In this document: piece by piece, positions 19,751 through 29,858 of the stretch
How the letters are laid out: each line of letters starts with the position of its first letter
Position numbering within the stretch: position 1 is the first letter of the stretch
From: Rhynchopus sp. YZ270_cl-10
Taxonomy: Eukaryota > Euglenozoa > Diplonemea > Diplonemida > Diplonemidae
Reading direction: 5' to 3'
NCBI GenBank assembly: GCA_964035575.1
Contig: OZ037887.1
Span: 1,054,001-1,118,000 of the forward strand
Length of the DNA: 64,000 nt
Program-made: the position numbers and the translations under genes
The notes under the pieces: generated by a model
What the model was told of the DNA's origin: nothing
What the model saw: only the letters and a program-made list of their open reading frames with translations
Database searches by the model: none

Positions 19751-21000
19751 CTAGGGGGAGCCACGTAGAAGGAAATCCTTAAGGACTTGCTGTCCAAAAC
19801 CATTTTTTTGACATTTCGGTGAAGAAATCCACTAAAACGGGCGTGCCTGGTCGCAAATCGCCCTGGGGATCACCCATATATCCCAATAAACCACCTGACG
19901 ACCTTCACAGAGCATATCTTGTCCAAAAAAAATCGATTTTTTGTGAAAAAACACCCCAAAATTGCGTAACGCTCGCGTAACGCTTGGGGGCAAAAATTTA
20001 ACACTTGCCAAGAAATTTCTCCAATCAGACAAAACTTCTTTTAAACACCCGAAAAACACCTCAGTCCACATCCGCTGAGGTCCCGGGGTGGAAATGTATG
20101 GTTTTTGCACCTTTTAGGGGCCCTGGGAGGGTCCCAGACGTATTCATGAGGGACGGAACCGCTTAAAATGCCCGAATTTACCTCTTTTTTAGGGTGCTTT
20201 TTCACCTTAAAAATTCAAAAAAAAGTGCTCAGACAATCACAGAAGTGTCAAAACCCCCTCGGAACTACTCGCCAGACCCCCTGTGGGGTGGAGAATCATA
20301 TTTGTGATCACTTTTTGGCCTATTTTGCCCAAAATAACCCCGTGCCTCACTTGTGCCTCACTTGTCCCAAAATAGCCTAAAATACCCCATTTTGGGACAA
20401 GTGAGGCACAAGTGAGGCACGGGGTTATTTTGGGCAAAATAGGCCAAAAAGTGATCACAAATATGATTCTCCACCCCACAGGGGGTCTGGCGAGTAGTTC
20501 CGAGGGGGTTTTGACACTTCTGTGATTGTCTGAGCACTTTTTTTTGAATTTTTAAGGTGAAAAAGCACCCTAAAAAAGAGGTAAATTCGGGCATTTTAAG
20601 CGGTTCCGTCCCTCATGAATACGTCTGGGACCCTCCCAGGGCCCCTAAAAGGTGCAAAAACCATACATTTCCACCCCGGGACCTCAGCGGATGTGGACTG
20701 AGGTGTTTTTCGGGTGTTTAAAAGAAGTTTTGTCTGATTGGAGAAATTTCTTGGCAAGTGTTAAATTTTTGCCCCCAAGCGTTACGCGAGCGTTACGCAA
20801 TTTTGGGGTGTTTTTTCACAAAAAATCGATTTTTTTTGGACAAGATATGCTCTGTGAAGGTCGTCAGGTGGTTTATTGGGATATATGGGTGATCCCCAGG
20901 GCGATTTGCGGCCAGGCACGCCCGTTTTAGTGGATTTCTTCACCGAAATTTCAAAAAAATGGGTTTTGGACAGCAAAACGCCTTTGGTGGCTCCCCCTAG
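19751..21000. repeat. 1.25 kb near-perfect palindrome (foldback element)
   Basis: Two arms of about 620 bp are reverse complements with few differences, meeting near 20376. Mirror-image open frames of 92 codons on opposite strands differ at only one residue, but they are read from repeat sequence and are not accepted as genes. The outer ends read CTAGGGGGAGCCAC and GTGGCTCCCCCTAG, and a G run lies just outside. The near identity suggests recent origin or ongoing conversion between arms. Confidence 0.85.
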
Positions 21001-21964
21001 GCATACCGTGCAGACGAGTCGTCTACTCGTCTATCCTCGTCTTTTTGGGTCACGACCCAAAAACTCGTCTTTTTACTCGTCTTACTCGTCTATCCTCGTC
21101 TCATACTCGCCTATCCTCGTCTATCCTCGCCTATCCTCGTCTATCCTCGTCTTGACGAGTGCTGTACTCGTCTCATACTCGTTTGTTAGGCCCTATGAGG
21201 TGCTCACGGGTGAGCGTTGTCCGGCCAGCCAGTAGACCTCTTCGTCGGTGTCTTTCTGTGTCTTGCAGTTGACAGTACCAAAGTCCATTATTAATGTACT
21301 TTTGAGTAACCCGTACAACTGTCTCGTGTGTTCCAGTGTGTCGATGTTGTCTGATGATCGATATTGCTCTCCATCTCCGCACGTAAACGTGCTGCAACAC
21401 AAACGTTCCACCGACGTTACCTACAACTGCTCAGATGGCAAAGGGGAAGGGGAGAGGGAGGGGACTCGTTACCTGACGTACAAGGAGGCAGGAGCACATA
21501 GTAGCGGTATCCGAACCTCGAAATAGGAAGGTGACAGCTGCGTGGAGATCACACGACTACACGTCTTCAATTTATATATAATGGGTTTTTGCCGCTGTGC
21601 ACTGTAGTATATGTAGTATATACGTACCTCCCCCCGTGTATTTGTCCTGTGCATATGTCCGTGTTGGTCGAGGCTCGGACATATCCGCAAACCCGCAAAA
21701 GGAATATACACATGCCTTCTGACATTACACATGCCGGACCTATGCACAGTTCAGGTAGTATATACTACATATACTACAGTGCGCAGCGGCAAAAACCCAT
21801 TCCGAGCTTTCCGTCCGGTACGTTGGCGGGGCATCTCCGGTCATATGTGTATAGATGTATATAAAATGGGACACTCGTCTGTACTCGTCTGACGAGGATA
21901 GACGAGTATCGAGACGAGGATCGCCACTCGTCTCACTCGTTCCGACTCGTCCGCACGGTATGCC
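21000..21964. mobile_element. TIR element inserted at the palindrome edge
   Basis: The ends GGCATACCGTGCAGACGAGT and, inverted, ACTCGTCCGCACGGTATGCC are flanked by TA (within CTAG) on each side. Subterminal zones are crowded with CTCGTCTATCCTCGTC-type direct repeats, typical of transposase-binding arrays. There is no transposase, so it is a non-autonomous DNA element, probably with TA or CTAG target duplication. It contains a second inverted-repeat element at 21580-21801. Confidence 0.7.
21580..21801. mobile_element. Nested inverted-repeat element
   Basis: Arms of about 44 bp beginning AATGGGTTTTTGCCGCTG and its inverse bound about 220 bp, with GTAGTATATGTAGTATATAC inside each arm. It sits within the larger TIR element and is younger than it. 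Confidence 0.65.
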
Positions 21965-22151
21965 TAGGGGGGGGGTCTGAGGCTATATTCACGGTGGCTT
22001 GGTCAGGTGACTGACCAGGCTTTTAGCCTGGTCAAAATGACCAGGCCCCCCCTTGGTCATGACCAGGCCCCCCCTTGGTCATGACGGGTAAAAATGCACG
22101 GTGGGGGGTTTGAAAACCCTGCAAAAAAAAAACAAAATAAGAGTACAAAGC

Positions 22152-22550
22152 ATGTATACTGTGTATACTGTGTATACTGTGTATACTGTGTATACTGTGT
22201 ATACTGTGTATACTGTGTATACTGTGTATACTGTGTATACTGTGTATACTGTGTATACTGTGTATACTGTGTATACTGTGTATACTGTGTATACTGTGTA
22301 TACTGTGTATACTGTGTATACTGTGTATACTGTGTATACTGTGTATACTGTGTATACTGTGTATACTGTGTATACTGTGTATACTGTGTATACTGTGTAT
22401 ACTGTGTATACTGTGTATACTGTGTATACTGTGTATACTGTGTATACTGTGTATACTGTGTATACTGTGTATACTGTGTATACTGTGTATACTGTGTATA
22501 CTGTGTATACTGTGTGTACTGTGTATACTGTGTATACTGTGTATACTGTG
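22152..22550. repeat. Minisatellite, 9-bp unit GTGTATACT, about 44 copies
   Basis: Perfect tandem array with one variant unit (GTGTGTACT). The unit has a self-complementary GTATAC core. Confidence 0.95.
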
Positions 22551-22552
22551 AA

Positions 22553-22841
22553 CACAGGTACACAGGTACACAGGTACACAGGTACACAGGTACACAGGTA
22601 CACAGGTACACAGGTACACAGGTACACAGGTACACAGGTACACAGGTACACAGGTACACAGGTACACAGGTACACAGGTACACAGGTACACAGGTACACA
22701 GGTACACAGGTACACAGGTACACAGGTACACAGGTACACAGGTACACAGGTACACAGGTACACAGGTACACAGGTACACAGGTACACAGGTACACAGGTA
22801 CACAGGTACACAGGTACACAGGTACACAGGTACACAGGTAC
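22553..22841. repeat. Minisatellite, 8-bp unit ACAGGTAC, about 36 copies
   Basis: Tandem array directly adjoining the 9-bp array. The unit contains self-complementary GTAC. Open frames read across it are artefacts. Confidence 0.95.
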
Positions 22842-24770
22842 CCACGCAGTGGCACATGACTTCAAGTGTGAGTGACTCACGCTTGAATTGAGGGAATGTG
22901 ACACGCAAAAATATCGGGTCTTTTGTTTGTGCGCTCAAAGCCGGGCCGTATTTACAACAAGTAACTAAGCGTGGACATGCCACCCCACGTGGACAAGTCA
23001 CTAAGCGTTACAACAAGTAACTAAGTTTGGACAAGTCACTGAGCGTTACAACAATTCACTAAGCGTGGACACGCCACCTCCTCTCAACGAGGTTGACATG
23101 AAGCCTTCAACAAACCCTCAGCTTGTAGTGGTGAGACTTCTCCCAACGTCAAGATGTAACAAGCGTATAGTGCTCTGAAGCGAGAAGATGCCTACTGCCA
23201 TCGTTTTTGAACCTGCAAAAACTTGGTTATCCATGTTGTTTGTGCGCTCCAAGCCGGAAAACAAAAAGGTGAAAAAATGTGTTAGACTGAAGTACGGTTG
23301 TTCTGGTTAATTGAGTACTCAAAGAAAACAATCAAGCTTCTGTCTTTTTCAATCCGTTTTGTTTGCCCTGCAGCGCTGCCTCCAATCTTTTTATAATTGA
23401 CAACAAGTTGTTTTATCAAAAAGTACCACCAGGCCCTGTCTTCGTGCACTTTAGGTGCAACGCCGCAGACAGGCCAAACACGCGTTGGACTCAGGAATGC
23501 CCGCTGTGCAGGTATCAAACCTGAGAACCAACTCCCAGCAACAGGGCGCCTTTTGGCGGGCGTTGTTGAGGGTGTTTGGGGTGCAAAGTTTTCCACAATT
23601 TTGATGCGCGGGTACAGAAGTGTTGTCTTGTTCTTTCATCTCTAGGAATGTAAATGTCAATCGCGTTTAAGGGCTTGTTCAGTGAACCCACGAGGGGTCG
23701 AAGGGGGTTGGTTATCCCATATCTATCAAAGGTTGTGTCGACCAGGCGAAACCACTATGTTACGCTGTATGATGATAAATCAGAAGAAATAACAGTGCAT
23801 AGCAACTGCAGCAAGTTTATTAAAAAAGAGTGCCTCACGCTACACAAACCACCACCCGCGATTGACTTAGATGTTATAACAAAGAGAATTCAGAACAAAA
23901 CAACACCCTGCCCCATACACACTAAATTGCCATGCTTCAAGAGCATGCCTGGGCCAAAATTACTGTGACAAAAAAGGCAACAAAACCACCCACAAGGAGT
24001 GTGAATTGTGCACTGGTTTCGAATTTCTTGCACTAGCTATGCTCCCTGAGTTAATGGCTATAGTAGTGACTGACTTTAACCCCCCGTTGTTGTCCGCAAA
24101 CGACGTGTTTCCGCTACGACGTGTTCATTTCACGCGTGAAATACTTTGTCGGTTACATGACCGCAAAATCGCGCGAAGTAAATGGGTTATTCTATGTACG
24201 TCACACTCACTGCGCTCATGAAACAACATTAATTACCAACTCGTTTTGGCAAGCAAAACTCGTAAAATAGTTTTTGTAGCGAAAGTACACTGCGTACTGC
24301 ATGACAGGTAGAACCCAAAATATCTGATATTTTCCTTGAATTCTTGGCATAGCTGATGACCTCCCTATTTCGTCGTCTGTTGGTGCTCTCACCATGAGGG
24401 GTTAATGACGGGTTAATGAAAATCAGGTAAAAAAAAATGGTCGTTCTCTCTGTATTTTGCGGGGGAGCGGGCTTTTATTTATTTACCTACTCCCCCCCGT
24501 GCATAAGTCCGACCCCCATGACCCGTGCATAAGTCCGATGACCCTATAAGTCCGGGCAGATTTGGGCTCAGGATCAGACTTATACTTAGACAGCTCCCAT
24601 TTAGACTTATACACTGCATGGGTCTGGGTACCTGGGTGCACAACCGAACGGCCGTGAGACACGTAACACAGGCTGTGAGCTTACTGAGAGCTGTGAGAGC
24701 TTAGTGAGAACTAGTGGGAGCCGTGAGAGCTTATGAAGTCCTGTGCTGTGGTATCTCGCGCACAGCACAC

Positions 24771-24923
24771 ACAGTATACACAGTATACACAGTATACACA
24801 GTATACACAGTATACACAGTATACACAGTATACACAGTATACACAGTATACACAGTATACACAGTATACACAGTATACACAGTATACACAGTATACACAG
24901 TATACACAGTATACACAGTATAC
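24771..24923. repeat. Minisatellite, 9-bp unit inverted, 17 copies
   Basis: AGTATACAC units mirror the array at 22152-22550 as part of the element's right arm. Confidence 0.95.
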
Positions 24924-25089
24924 ATGCTTTGTGCTCTTATTTTGTTTTTTTTTGCAGGGTTTTCAAACCCCCCACCGTGCATTTTTACCCGTCATGACCA
25001 AGGGGGGGCTTGGTCATGACCAAGCCCCCTTGGTCATGTTTTTAGCTTGGTCAGAGCCTGGTCAGTCACCTGACCAAGCCACCGTGTTT

Positions 25090-26125
25090 TCACTTTTTTT
25101 CTTCAATTTTCTGTCTTTTATTGTTGTTTTTCTCGATTTGTTCTCTCTTTCTCTTAATCCTGTCATGCCTCCTTGACAAAGTTTCATTGGCCTCTGTCAA
25201 ATCTACTGGGGCAATGGCGGGGACTTTTGCTTCGCGGCGCACCTTGGATGTGGTGACTCTATATTTAATACCGCTTCCCTCCGTGTCAGAGTACACACTA
25301 GCTGAAATGACACGACCGTTGCTCGAGTAGCAGTACACAGAACAAAAGAGATTGATGGAAAGAGCGGTGCACTGATACGTATGGGTACGAGGGAATGAAA
25401 TAACAAAGGCCTCTGTGTGAGGAAGCTCGCGCAGGGCATCGACAATGTCCCCAACGGTCAGTATCTCCCGACAACAAGAAACATAGGAGAGATGGTTCGA
25501 AACGACACCAAAGTGTGCGTCGCGCCCATTCTTACCCGCAAATTTACGGGTTTGAGGTCCTTAACTGCTGCCATTGCCATAATGTCCAAAAATACGTAAA
25601 AAATATAAGTAAAAAGGGGGGGAGGGGAAATAAACAAAAATAAATACCCAAAATATGCCCTCTGGGGTGGTAGGTGTATGGTGGGTATCAAAAAATTGGG
25701 TTGTTTGGGTGTTTTGAGCCAAAAAACCTGAAAACCCCCCAAAAGGATGAATCTTAACGGGGGGGTTTCCGGACGGACCCATATATCGACAGTCACAATG
25801 TAATGTTTCTATTTCTATGGAAATACTGGTCCATTGTGTTTCTCCCAAAAACCAAAAGTGATCGCATCTGAACACATCATCGGCCGCACCAGTGTGGTGC
25901 GACATCTTTTTTGAGAATTTTATTGTTGCAATCCTGACAGGCATCTTTTTCAGCGTTGTTGACCGCACGCGCCGGGTTTTCACTTTTCTTCCGTTTGCTT
26001 TTTAGCTTATTAAGAGCACTGCTCTTGTAGGGCGTTTGTCTTCTCCAACAGCGTTGCATGGAGGCATCGGGCATCTTTTGCTGCAGCCACTCCGAGCCTT
26101 CCGACTCGCTTCCTCGCCTCCACAT
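25090..26125 (-). other. Minus-strand coding-like remnant
   Basis: Short open frames on the minus strand show a basic, Lys-rich coiled-coil tail (ending 25090) and a CxxC/HxC-bearing basic segment (ending about 25877). They lie downstream of the USP-like fragment in the same direction and may be parts of the same old element. The evidence is weak. Confidence 0.25.
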
Positions 26126-26148
26126 TCATCTTGCTTGCTTGATCTTTG

Positions 26149-27113
26149 CTAACTTTGCCTTGGGGTGCAGTTGAGAGAACAACCTCCTTGCAAACCGTCG
26201 CAGTCTAGAGGCACGGATACGAGTCCAGTCCCGAACAGATACGTCCTCATCAGGTAAGACCGAAATTCTTTGGGCGTTTTGGTCTCAGTGGCACTGTTGG
26301 TCATGTACACACGCTTAACAAAATCTTTGACGTGGCCTTGTGCAAAAGTTTCGAGGTCGTCTATGGGGATGTACAGCTGGGCTGTTGGCTCCTGGTCAGC
26401 CGCATAAATCACCTTTTTGGCAAATTTAGGTGTTCGTACATTCCAGAAAAACGGTGCCTCCGACAAAACCAGTCGCAGCTTCTTCCTCACTGCGGTATTG
26501 ATCTCAGTATTCTTAGACGCAGCGATCCTACGCGCCAGTGAGCAGACTACGTTCTGAGCTTCGGGAGTGAACTGTGGCGTCTTCTGGGTCAGATCATACA
26601 CTTGCGGGATGTAATCGGCGGTGTTGTCTGCGGGCGACGAAGAAGCCTTTCCACGCGTCCTTTTCTGTGGTTGTGCAGGTGTCGCAAAGTCAGAATCAAG
26701 CTCGCTGAGCTGTGCATCTTCCAGAGGTGGTGGTGGGGGTCTCGCAATGTCGATGGAACTAATGTCGCTGAAGTGATCCGGTACCGATGGAATAGGCAGT
26801 GTTGGTGGCGACGGAATAGGCAGTACTGATGCTACAGGAGTGGTGTCCACCTCCATAGCTTCAACTCGATCTTTCTGCAGAGGTGTAGGGGCCGCGGCAC
26901 GAGGTGTGAACTCGGGGTGAAATGTCATGGCGGTAGCTGAATCATTCCGGACGTACGCGAGGAGGTACGGCTTTACCTTTTTGAAGTTAACAGAATGCAC
27001 TTGCCCGTCATCGAACAGGGTGTACCCCTTGGCATGGCGAATTGCAGCTGTGTAATGCCCGTGATGCAGTGAGTCCCCCGTGTGCTCTCGACTCTCTCGG
27101 TACTCTTGTCCCG
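26149..27113 (-). pseudogene. Ubiquitin-specific-protease-like C-terminal fragment
   Basis: On the minus strand an open stretch begins with a segment matching the His-box end of ubiquitin-specific proteases: GHYTA, TLFDDGQVHSV and a YLLAYVR strand. About 240 residues follow that are Pro/Ser-rich, then a helical basic region. Only the C-terminal catalytic part is recognised. It is the only sizeable coding-like stretch here against the gene direction and sits at the edge of the element island, so I read it as a remnant of a mobile element or a displaced gene copy. A functional gene with upstream exons outside what I recognise cannot be excluded. Confidence 0.45.
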
Positions 27114-27301
27114 ACTATTTTCTCCCTTCCTTCACCTCTAAGATCTCACACACTGTGTTTTTTTTTTTGGCTGCGAAAATACTCCCTTTTCTTAGATGGC
27201 GACCGTAACGGGGTTTCTTTCAAAACTCGCTACATCAAAAACCACATTTAAAACCACAGAACTACATACACTCGCTTTTCTGTCCTCCCCCTCTCTCCCC
27301 A

Positions 27302-28555
27302 ATGACGACCATCGAAACCATCACCGAATGGATGGAGAGCGACCACAACAGCGAATACTTCTACCTCGAGGAGGAGGAGGTGCGTGATGGGAAGGTCTTG
27401 GTGAGTGCGGGGGGGAGCTTCAGCTTTTGGGTTGACGTGGCGTCCTCGGCGGTGGAGTGCAAGGACACGCGGGCCCCGGTGCAGTCATGGTTTGCGAAGC
27501 TGAAGGCGATGTCACCCAGCTGCACTACCGACGTTCTGGTCGCAGCCACCTCGCTTTACAAGGAAATCAGCGATGAGCTCGAACAGATGGACGAAGATGA
27601 AATGGACGCTGAGGACGAAGACGACCACGAAGACCACATTCTCGTTGCCGAAACCAAGGCGAAGGTTGTGACCCAAGAGCAGATCGAGAAGGAACGTCTC
27701 TTCGACGAGCTTCTCAAAACCCTGAAGACCAGCACCGGAAGCCAGTCGTCGACGGACCGCATTCTGAACGACTACAAAAATATTTATTTGAGCAAATCGA
27801 AGGTAGGCTGGGATGCAACCCCCATCAACGGCGACATCTTCAAATGGCAGGTCCGGATCTTCGACTTCGAGAAGGGGACTGACCTCTACAACGACGTGGA
27901 AAAGCTGAAGCAGCAAACAGGGCGCGGCTTCATCGACATGGTGCTGACCTTCCCTGAGGAATACCCCTTCAAGCCGCCGTTCCTGCGCATCATCAGACCG
28001 CGTTTCCAGTTCATGACAGGGCGTGTTACAATCGGTGGCTCCATCTGCCACGAGCTCCTCACAAACAAAGGATGGAAACCCGTCAACGACATTGAGAGCA
28101 TCATCGAAACTGTGCGCGCAGAAATCACCGACCCCGAGGCAAAGGCGCGGTTAGATCTGAAGAACACCACAGACTACCAGGTATGAGGGGAAAATACAAT
28201 GGTGGATATTTAGACAAACAAAAACACCCGGTGGGGGTAAAAAAACTAAAGTTTTGAGTGTATTTTAAAAACTCTAGGGTATTTACACCGATGTACTGTA
28301 TCTTGACAGTGCAATGAGATATTTTCAGTGGAGCTAATCCTCAAGGGGGTGTCGAAACTAATACTAACCAAGTGTTGAGAGGGAAGAAAACTATCATTGT
28401 GTTCATCAGCGGTTACGTAAAAGCGTTTTGTATAGTGGAGTTCATCCTCGGGTGTCTAACCAAGTTTTCAAAAATATAAAACACACCCCTTTTTGCAGGA
28501 GGGAGAGGCACGGCAAGCGTTCGACCGGACGGTTCAAAAGTACGGCTGGCAGTAA
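27302..28555 (+). CDS. UBE2Q-like ubiquitin-conjugating enzyme (E2), two exons
   Basis: Exon 1 is 27302-28180 and exon 2 is 28499-28555, giving 311 residues. Residues 1 to about 130 are an N-terminal extension with an acidic stretch (EDEDDHEDH). The UBC fold follows with WQVRIFDFEKGTDLY, a FPEEYPFKPPFLRI segment and the active-site Cys at residue 249 in GGSICHELLT, followed by KGWKPVNDIESII, as in the UBE2Q family. The second exon encodes the last helix (EARQAFDRTVQKYGW), matching the C-terminal helix of UBE2Q proteins, which confirms the splice. The enzyme would carry ubiquitin from E1 to target proteins in cytosol or nucleus. The intron is GT-AG, phase 0. Confidence 0.88.
28181..28498 (+). 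other. Spliceosomal intron of the UBE2Q-like gene
   Basis: GTATGA at the donor and TTTTTGCAG at the acceptor; 318 bp, phase 0. Skipping it restores the conserved C-terminal E2 helix. It carries two copies of the dispersed TGGAG...TCATCC...GGTGTC repeat (28328-28378 and 28433-28476). Confidence 0.88.
28328..28476 (+). repeat. Two dispersed repeat copies inside an intron
   Basis: GTGGAGCTAATCCTCAAGGG and GTGGAGTTCATCCTCGGGTG are related to 8972-9027 and 29037-29095. The nearly identical copy at 29037 lies outside the gene. Confidence 0.55.
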
Positions 28556-29858
28556 ATCACGCATCGGGGAGCTTTGCTTGACATCTTCCCCTATGATGCT
28601 GTTGGGGTTGGGGAGAAAAAAAGCGTCCTGAAAATTAAAACGTGGGCCTCGGGGGGGCAGAGGAGGGGGTCAACCGGGGTCGGTGAAAGTAACTGAATAT
28701 TATAACCTAGCCAAATGCGCTGTATTGAGCACATTTTATTTATTATTTGAGATGAAGTTTTTTTCAAGTTTGTCTAAAAAAAGATGTTTCAGACCTAAGA
28801 TTGTGGTTCCCTATTTTGAAAGTTGCATTTTTTTCTTTCAAAATTTTCTTTTTTCATTTTACAATCTGACGGAATTACCTCAGGTGTGTGTGCCGTATCT
28901 GTTTCAGATCTCCAAAGACTCAAAAGGCCTGTGTATCCGTTTCTAATATCGAAGGATTTCCACTCTCCCCCCACTGTGACGTATAGTTGCAGAGACGTAA
29001 GCAAAAACAAAACAAACAAAAAAACAAACAGAAAAATATAGTGGAGTTCATCCTCGGGTGTCTACACTAATACAACCAAGTTTTCAAAAAAAAAAACAAA
29101 AAACAAAAAAAAGCGAAATCCAAAAGGAAATAATTAGGCCTGCAAGCTGCAGGCTGGATAATAAAATATTTTGGTTATTTTTTCTCTTTCCTCGTAGCGG
29201 GGGGGGGTATTTAAGGTAACTAAGCACGAGAGGTTTGGTTCGTCTTATAAACTTTTTATTTGATCCTTTGCCGTTGTGGGTCGGTAAGGGAGGAACAATT
29301 GATTCGCGTATGCTCTCTCTCTCTCTCTCCACTCGGCAGTGGTATCTAAAGGTGTGTATTGCTACGGGAGGAGGGGAAAAAACTGTCACTTTGTCGTTCC
29401 CTCACCCCTTCTTATAGTTGTTTGATGCGTTGGTGCTTTCATACACACACCATCTCTCACCTGCTGGGTGGTGGTGTTGCGTAGAACGGTTGGGTGAAAA
29501 CGACGCGAACACTTTCCGCTCACAAAAAGTAGTGTGCGTACAATGATGTGTTTGGGTTGTCGTAAAAAAGTAAAAATTAATTTCATTTTGCGAGGATGAT
29601 CTCTTCACCTTTTGAAATTCATGCCTTTTTTTCGGGGCGACATTAGTACAAAACCCCTCAGACTGGGGGGGTGATTGCCGACACAAACAACAAAAAGAAT
29701 TGCCATTTGCCACCTCCTACCCCTGGCAGAAATTTCTCCCAAAAGGAACGTTCCATTTTTCCCTCACCTTTTTTTACTTTCTTTTTCAATTTTGAAGTCC
29801 CCCACCCTAACCACATCCTCCCACGCAAATAAACCCAATCAAATCACAGATCAAAAAA
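28556..29858. other. Intergenic with dispersed repeats
   Basis: No gene seen. A TGGAGTTCATCCTCGGGTGT copy lies at 29037-29095 and a CTAAG/CTTAG-type hairpin copy at 29215-29255. A pyrimidine-rich region precedes the next gene. Confidence 0.5.
29215..29255 (+). repeat. Covarying hairpin repeat, CTAAG-type, diverged stem
   Basis: GGTAACTAAGCACGAGAGGT then TTGGTTCGTCTTATAAAC keeps the loop ACGAGAGG and the tail. The stem pairing is weaker here. Confidence 0.5.

Larger units (their letters stand above)
21990..25086. mobile_element. 3.1 kb inverted-repeat element carrying minisatellites
   Basis: Terminal inverted repeats of about 160 bp begin CACGGTGGCTTGGTCAGGTG; the inner part of each arm includes GGTAAAAATGCACGGTGGGG. 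Inside the left arm lie about 44 copies of a 9-mer and about 36 copies of an 8-mer; inside the right arm lie about 17 copies of the 9-mer inverted. The middle (22.85-24.75 kb) holds short direct repeats (ACTAAGCG, GTGGACA, CATAAGTCCGA). No transposase family is recognised in its short frames. Target duplications are not evident. Confidence 0.65.
19383..27301. other. Nested mobile-element island, no host gene seen
   Basis: The stretch holds a 1.25 kb palindrome, an element inserted at its right edge with a further nested inverted repeat, a 3.1 kb satellite-bearing inverted-repeat element, and minus-strand coding-like remnants (25.1-27.1 kb). A segment of about 45 bp beginning ATGGGTCCGTCCGGAAAC occurs at 19612-19660 and inverted at 25735-25785. 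Confidence 0.65.

Noticed and set aside
19832-20930. Twin 92-codon frames in the palindrome
   Set aside because: They mirror each other because the DNA is palindromic, show no known domain and sit in mobile-element sequence.
22079-22904. Long open frames on both strands over 22.0-22.9 kb
   Set aside because: They are read through 8-bp and 9-bp tandem repeats with no stops and translate to simple repeats, so they are not genes.
23282-23968. Short frames in the middle of the 3.1 kb element as a transposase
   Set aside because: They are short, on both strands, and show no DDE, RT or other motif I can name.
22850-24750. Short direct repeats in the middle of the element as a CRISPR array
   Set aside because: Unit length and spacing are irregular, and the context is eukaryotic.
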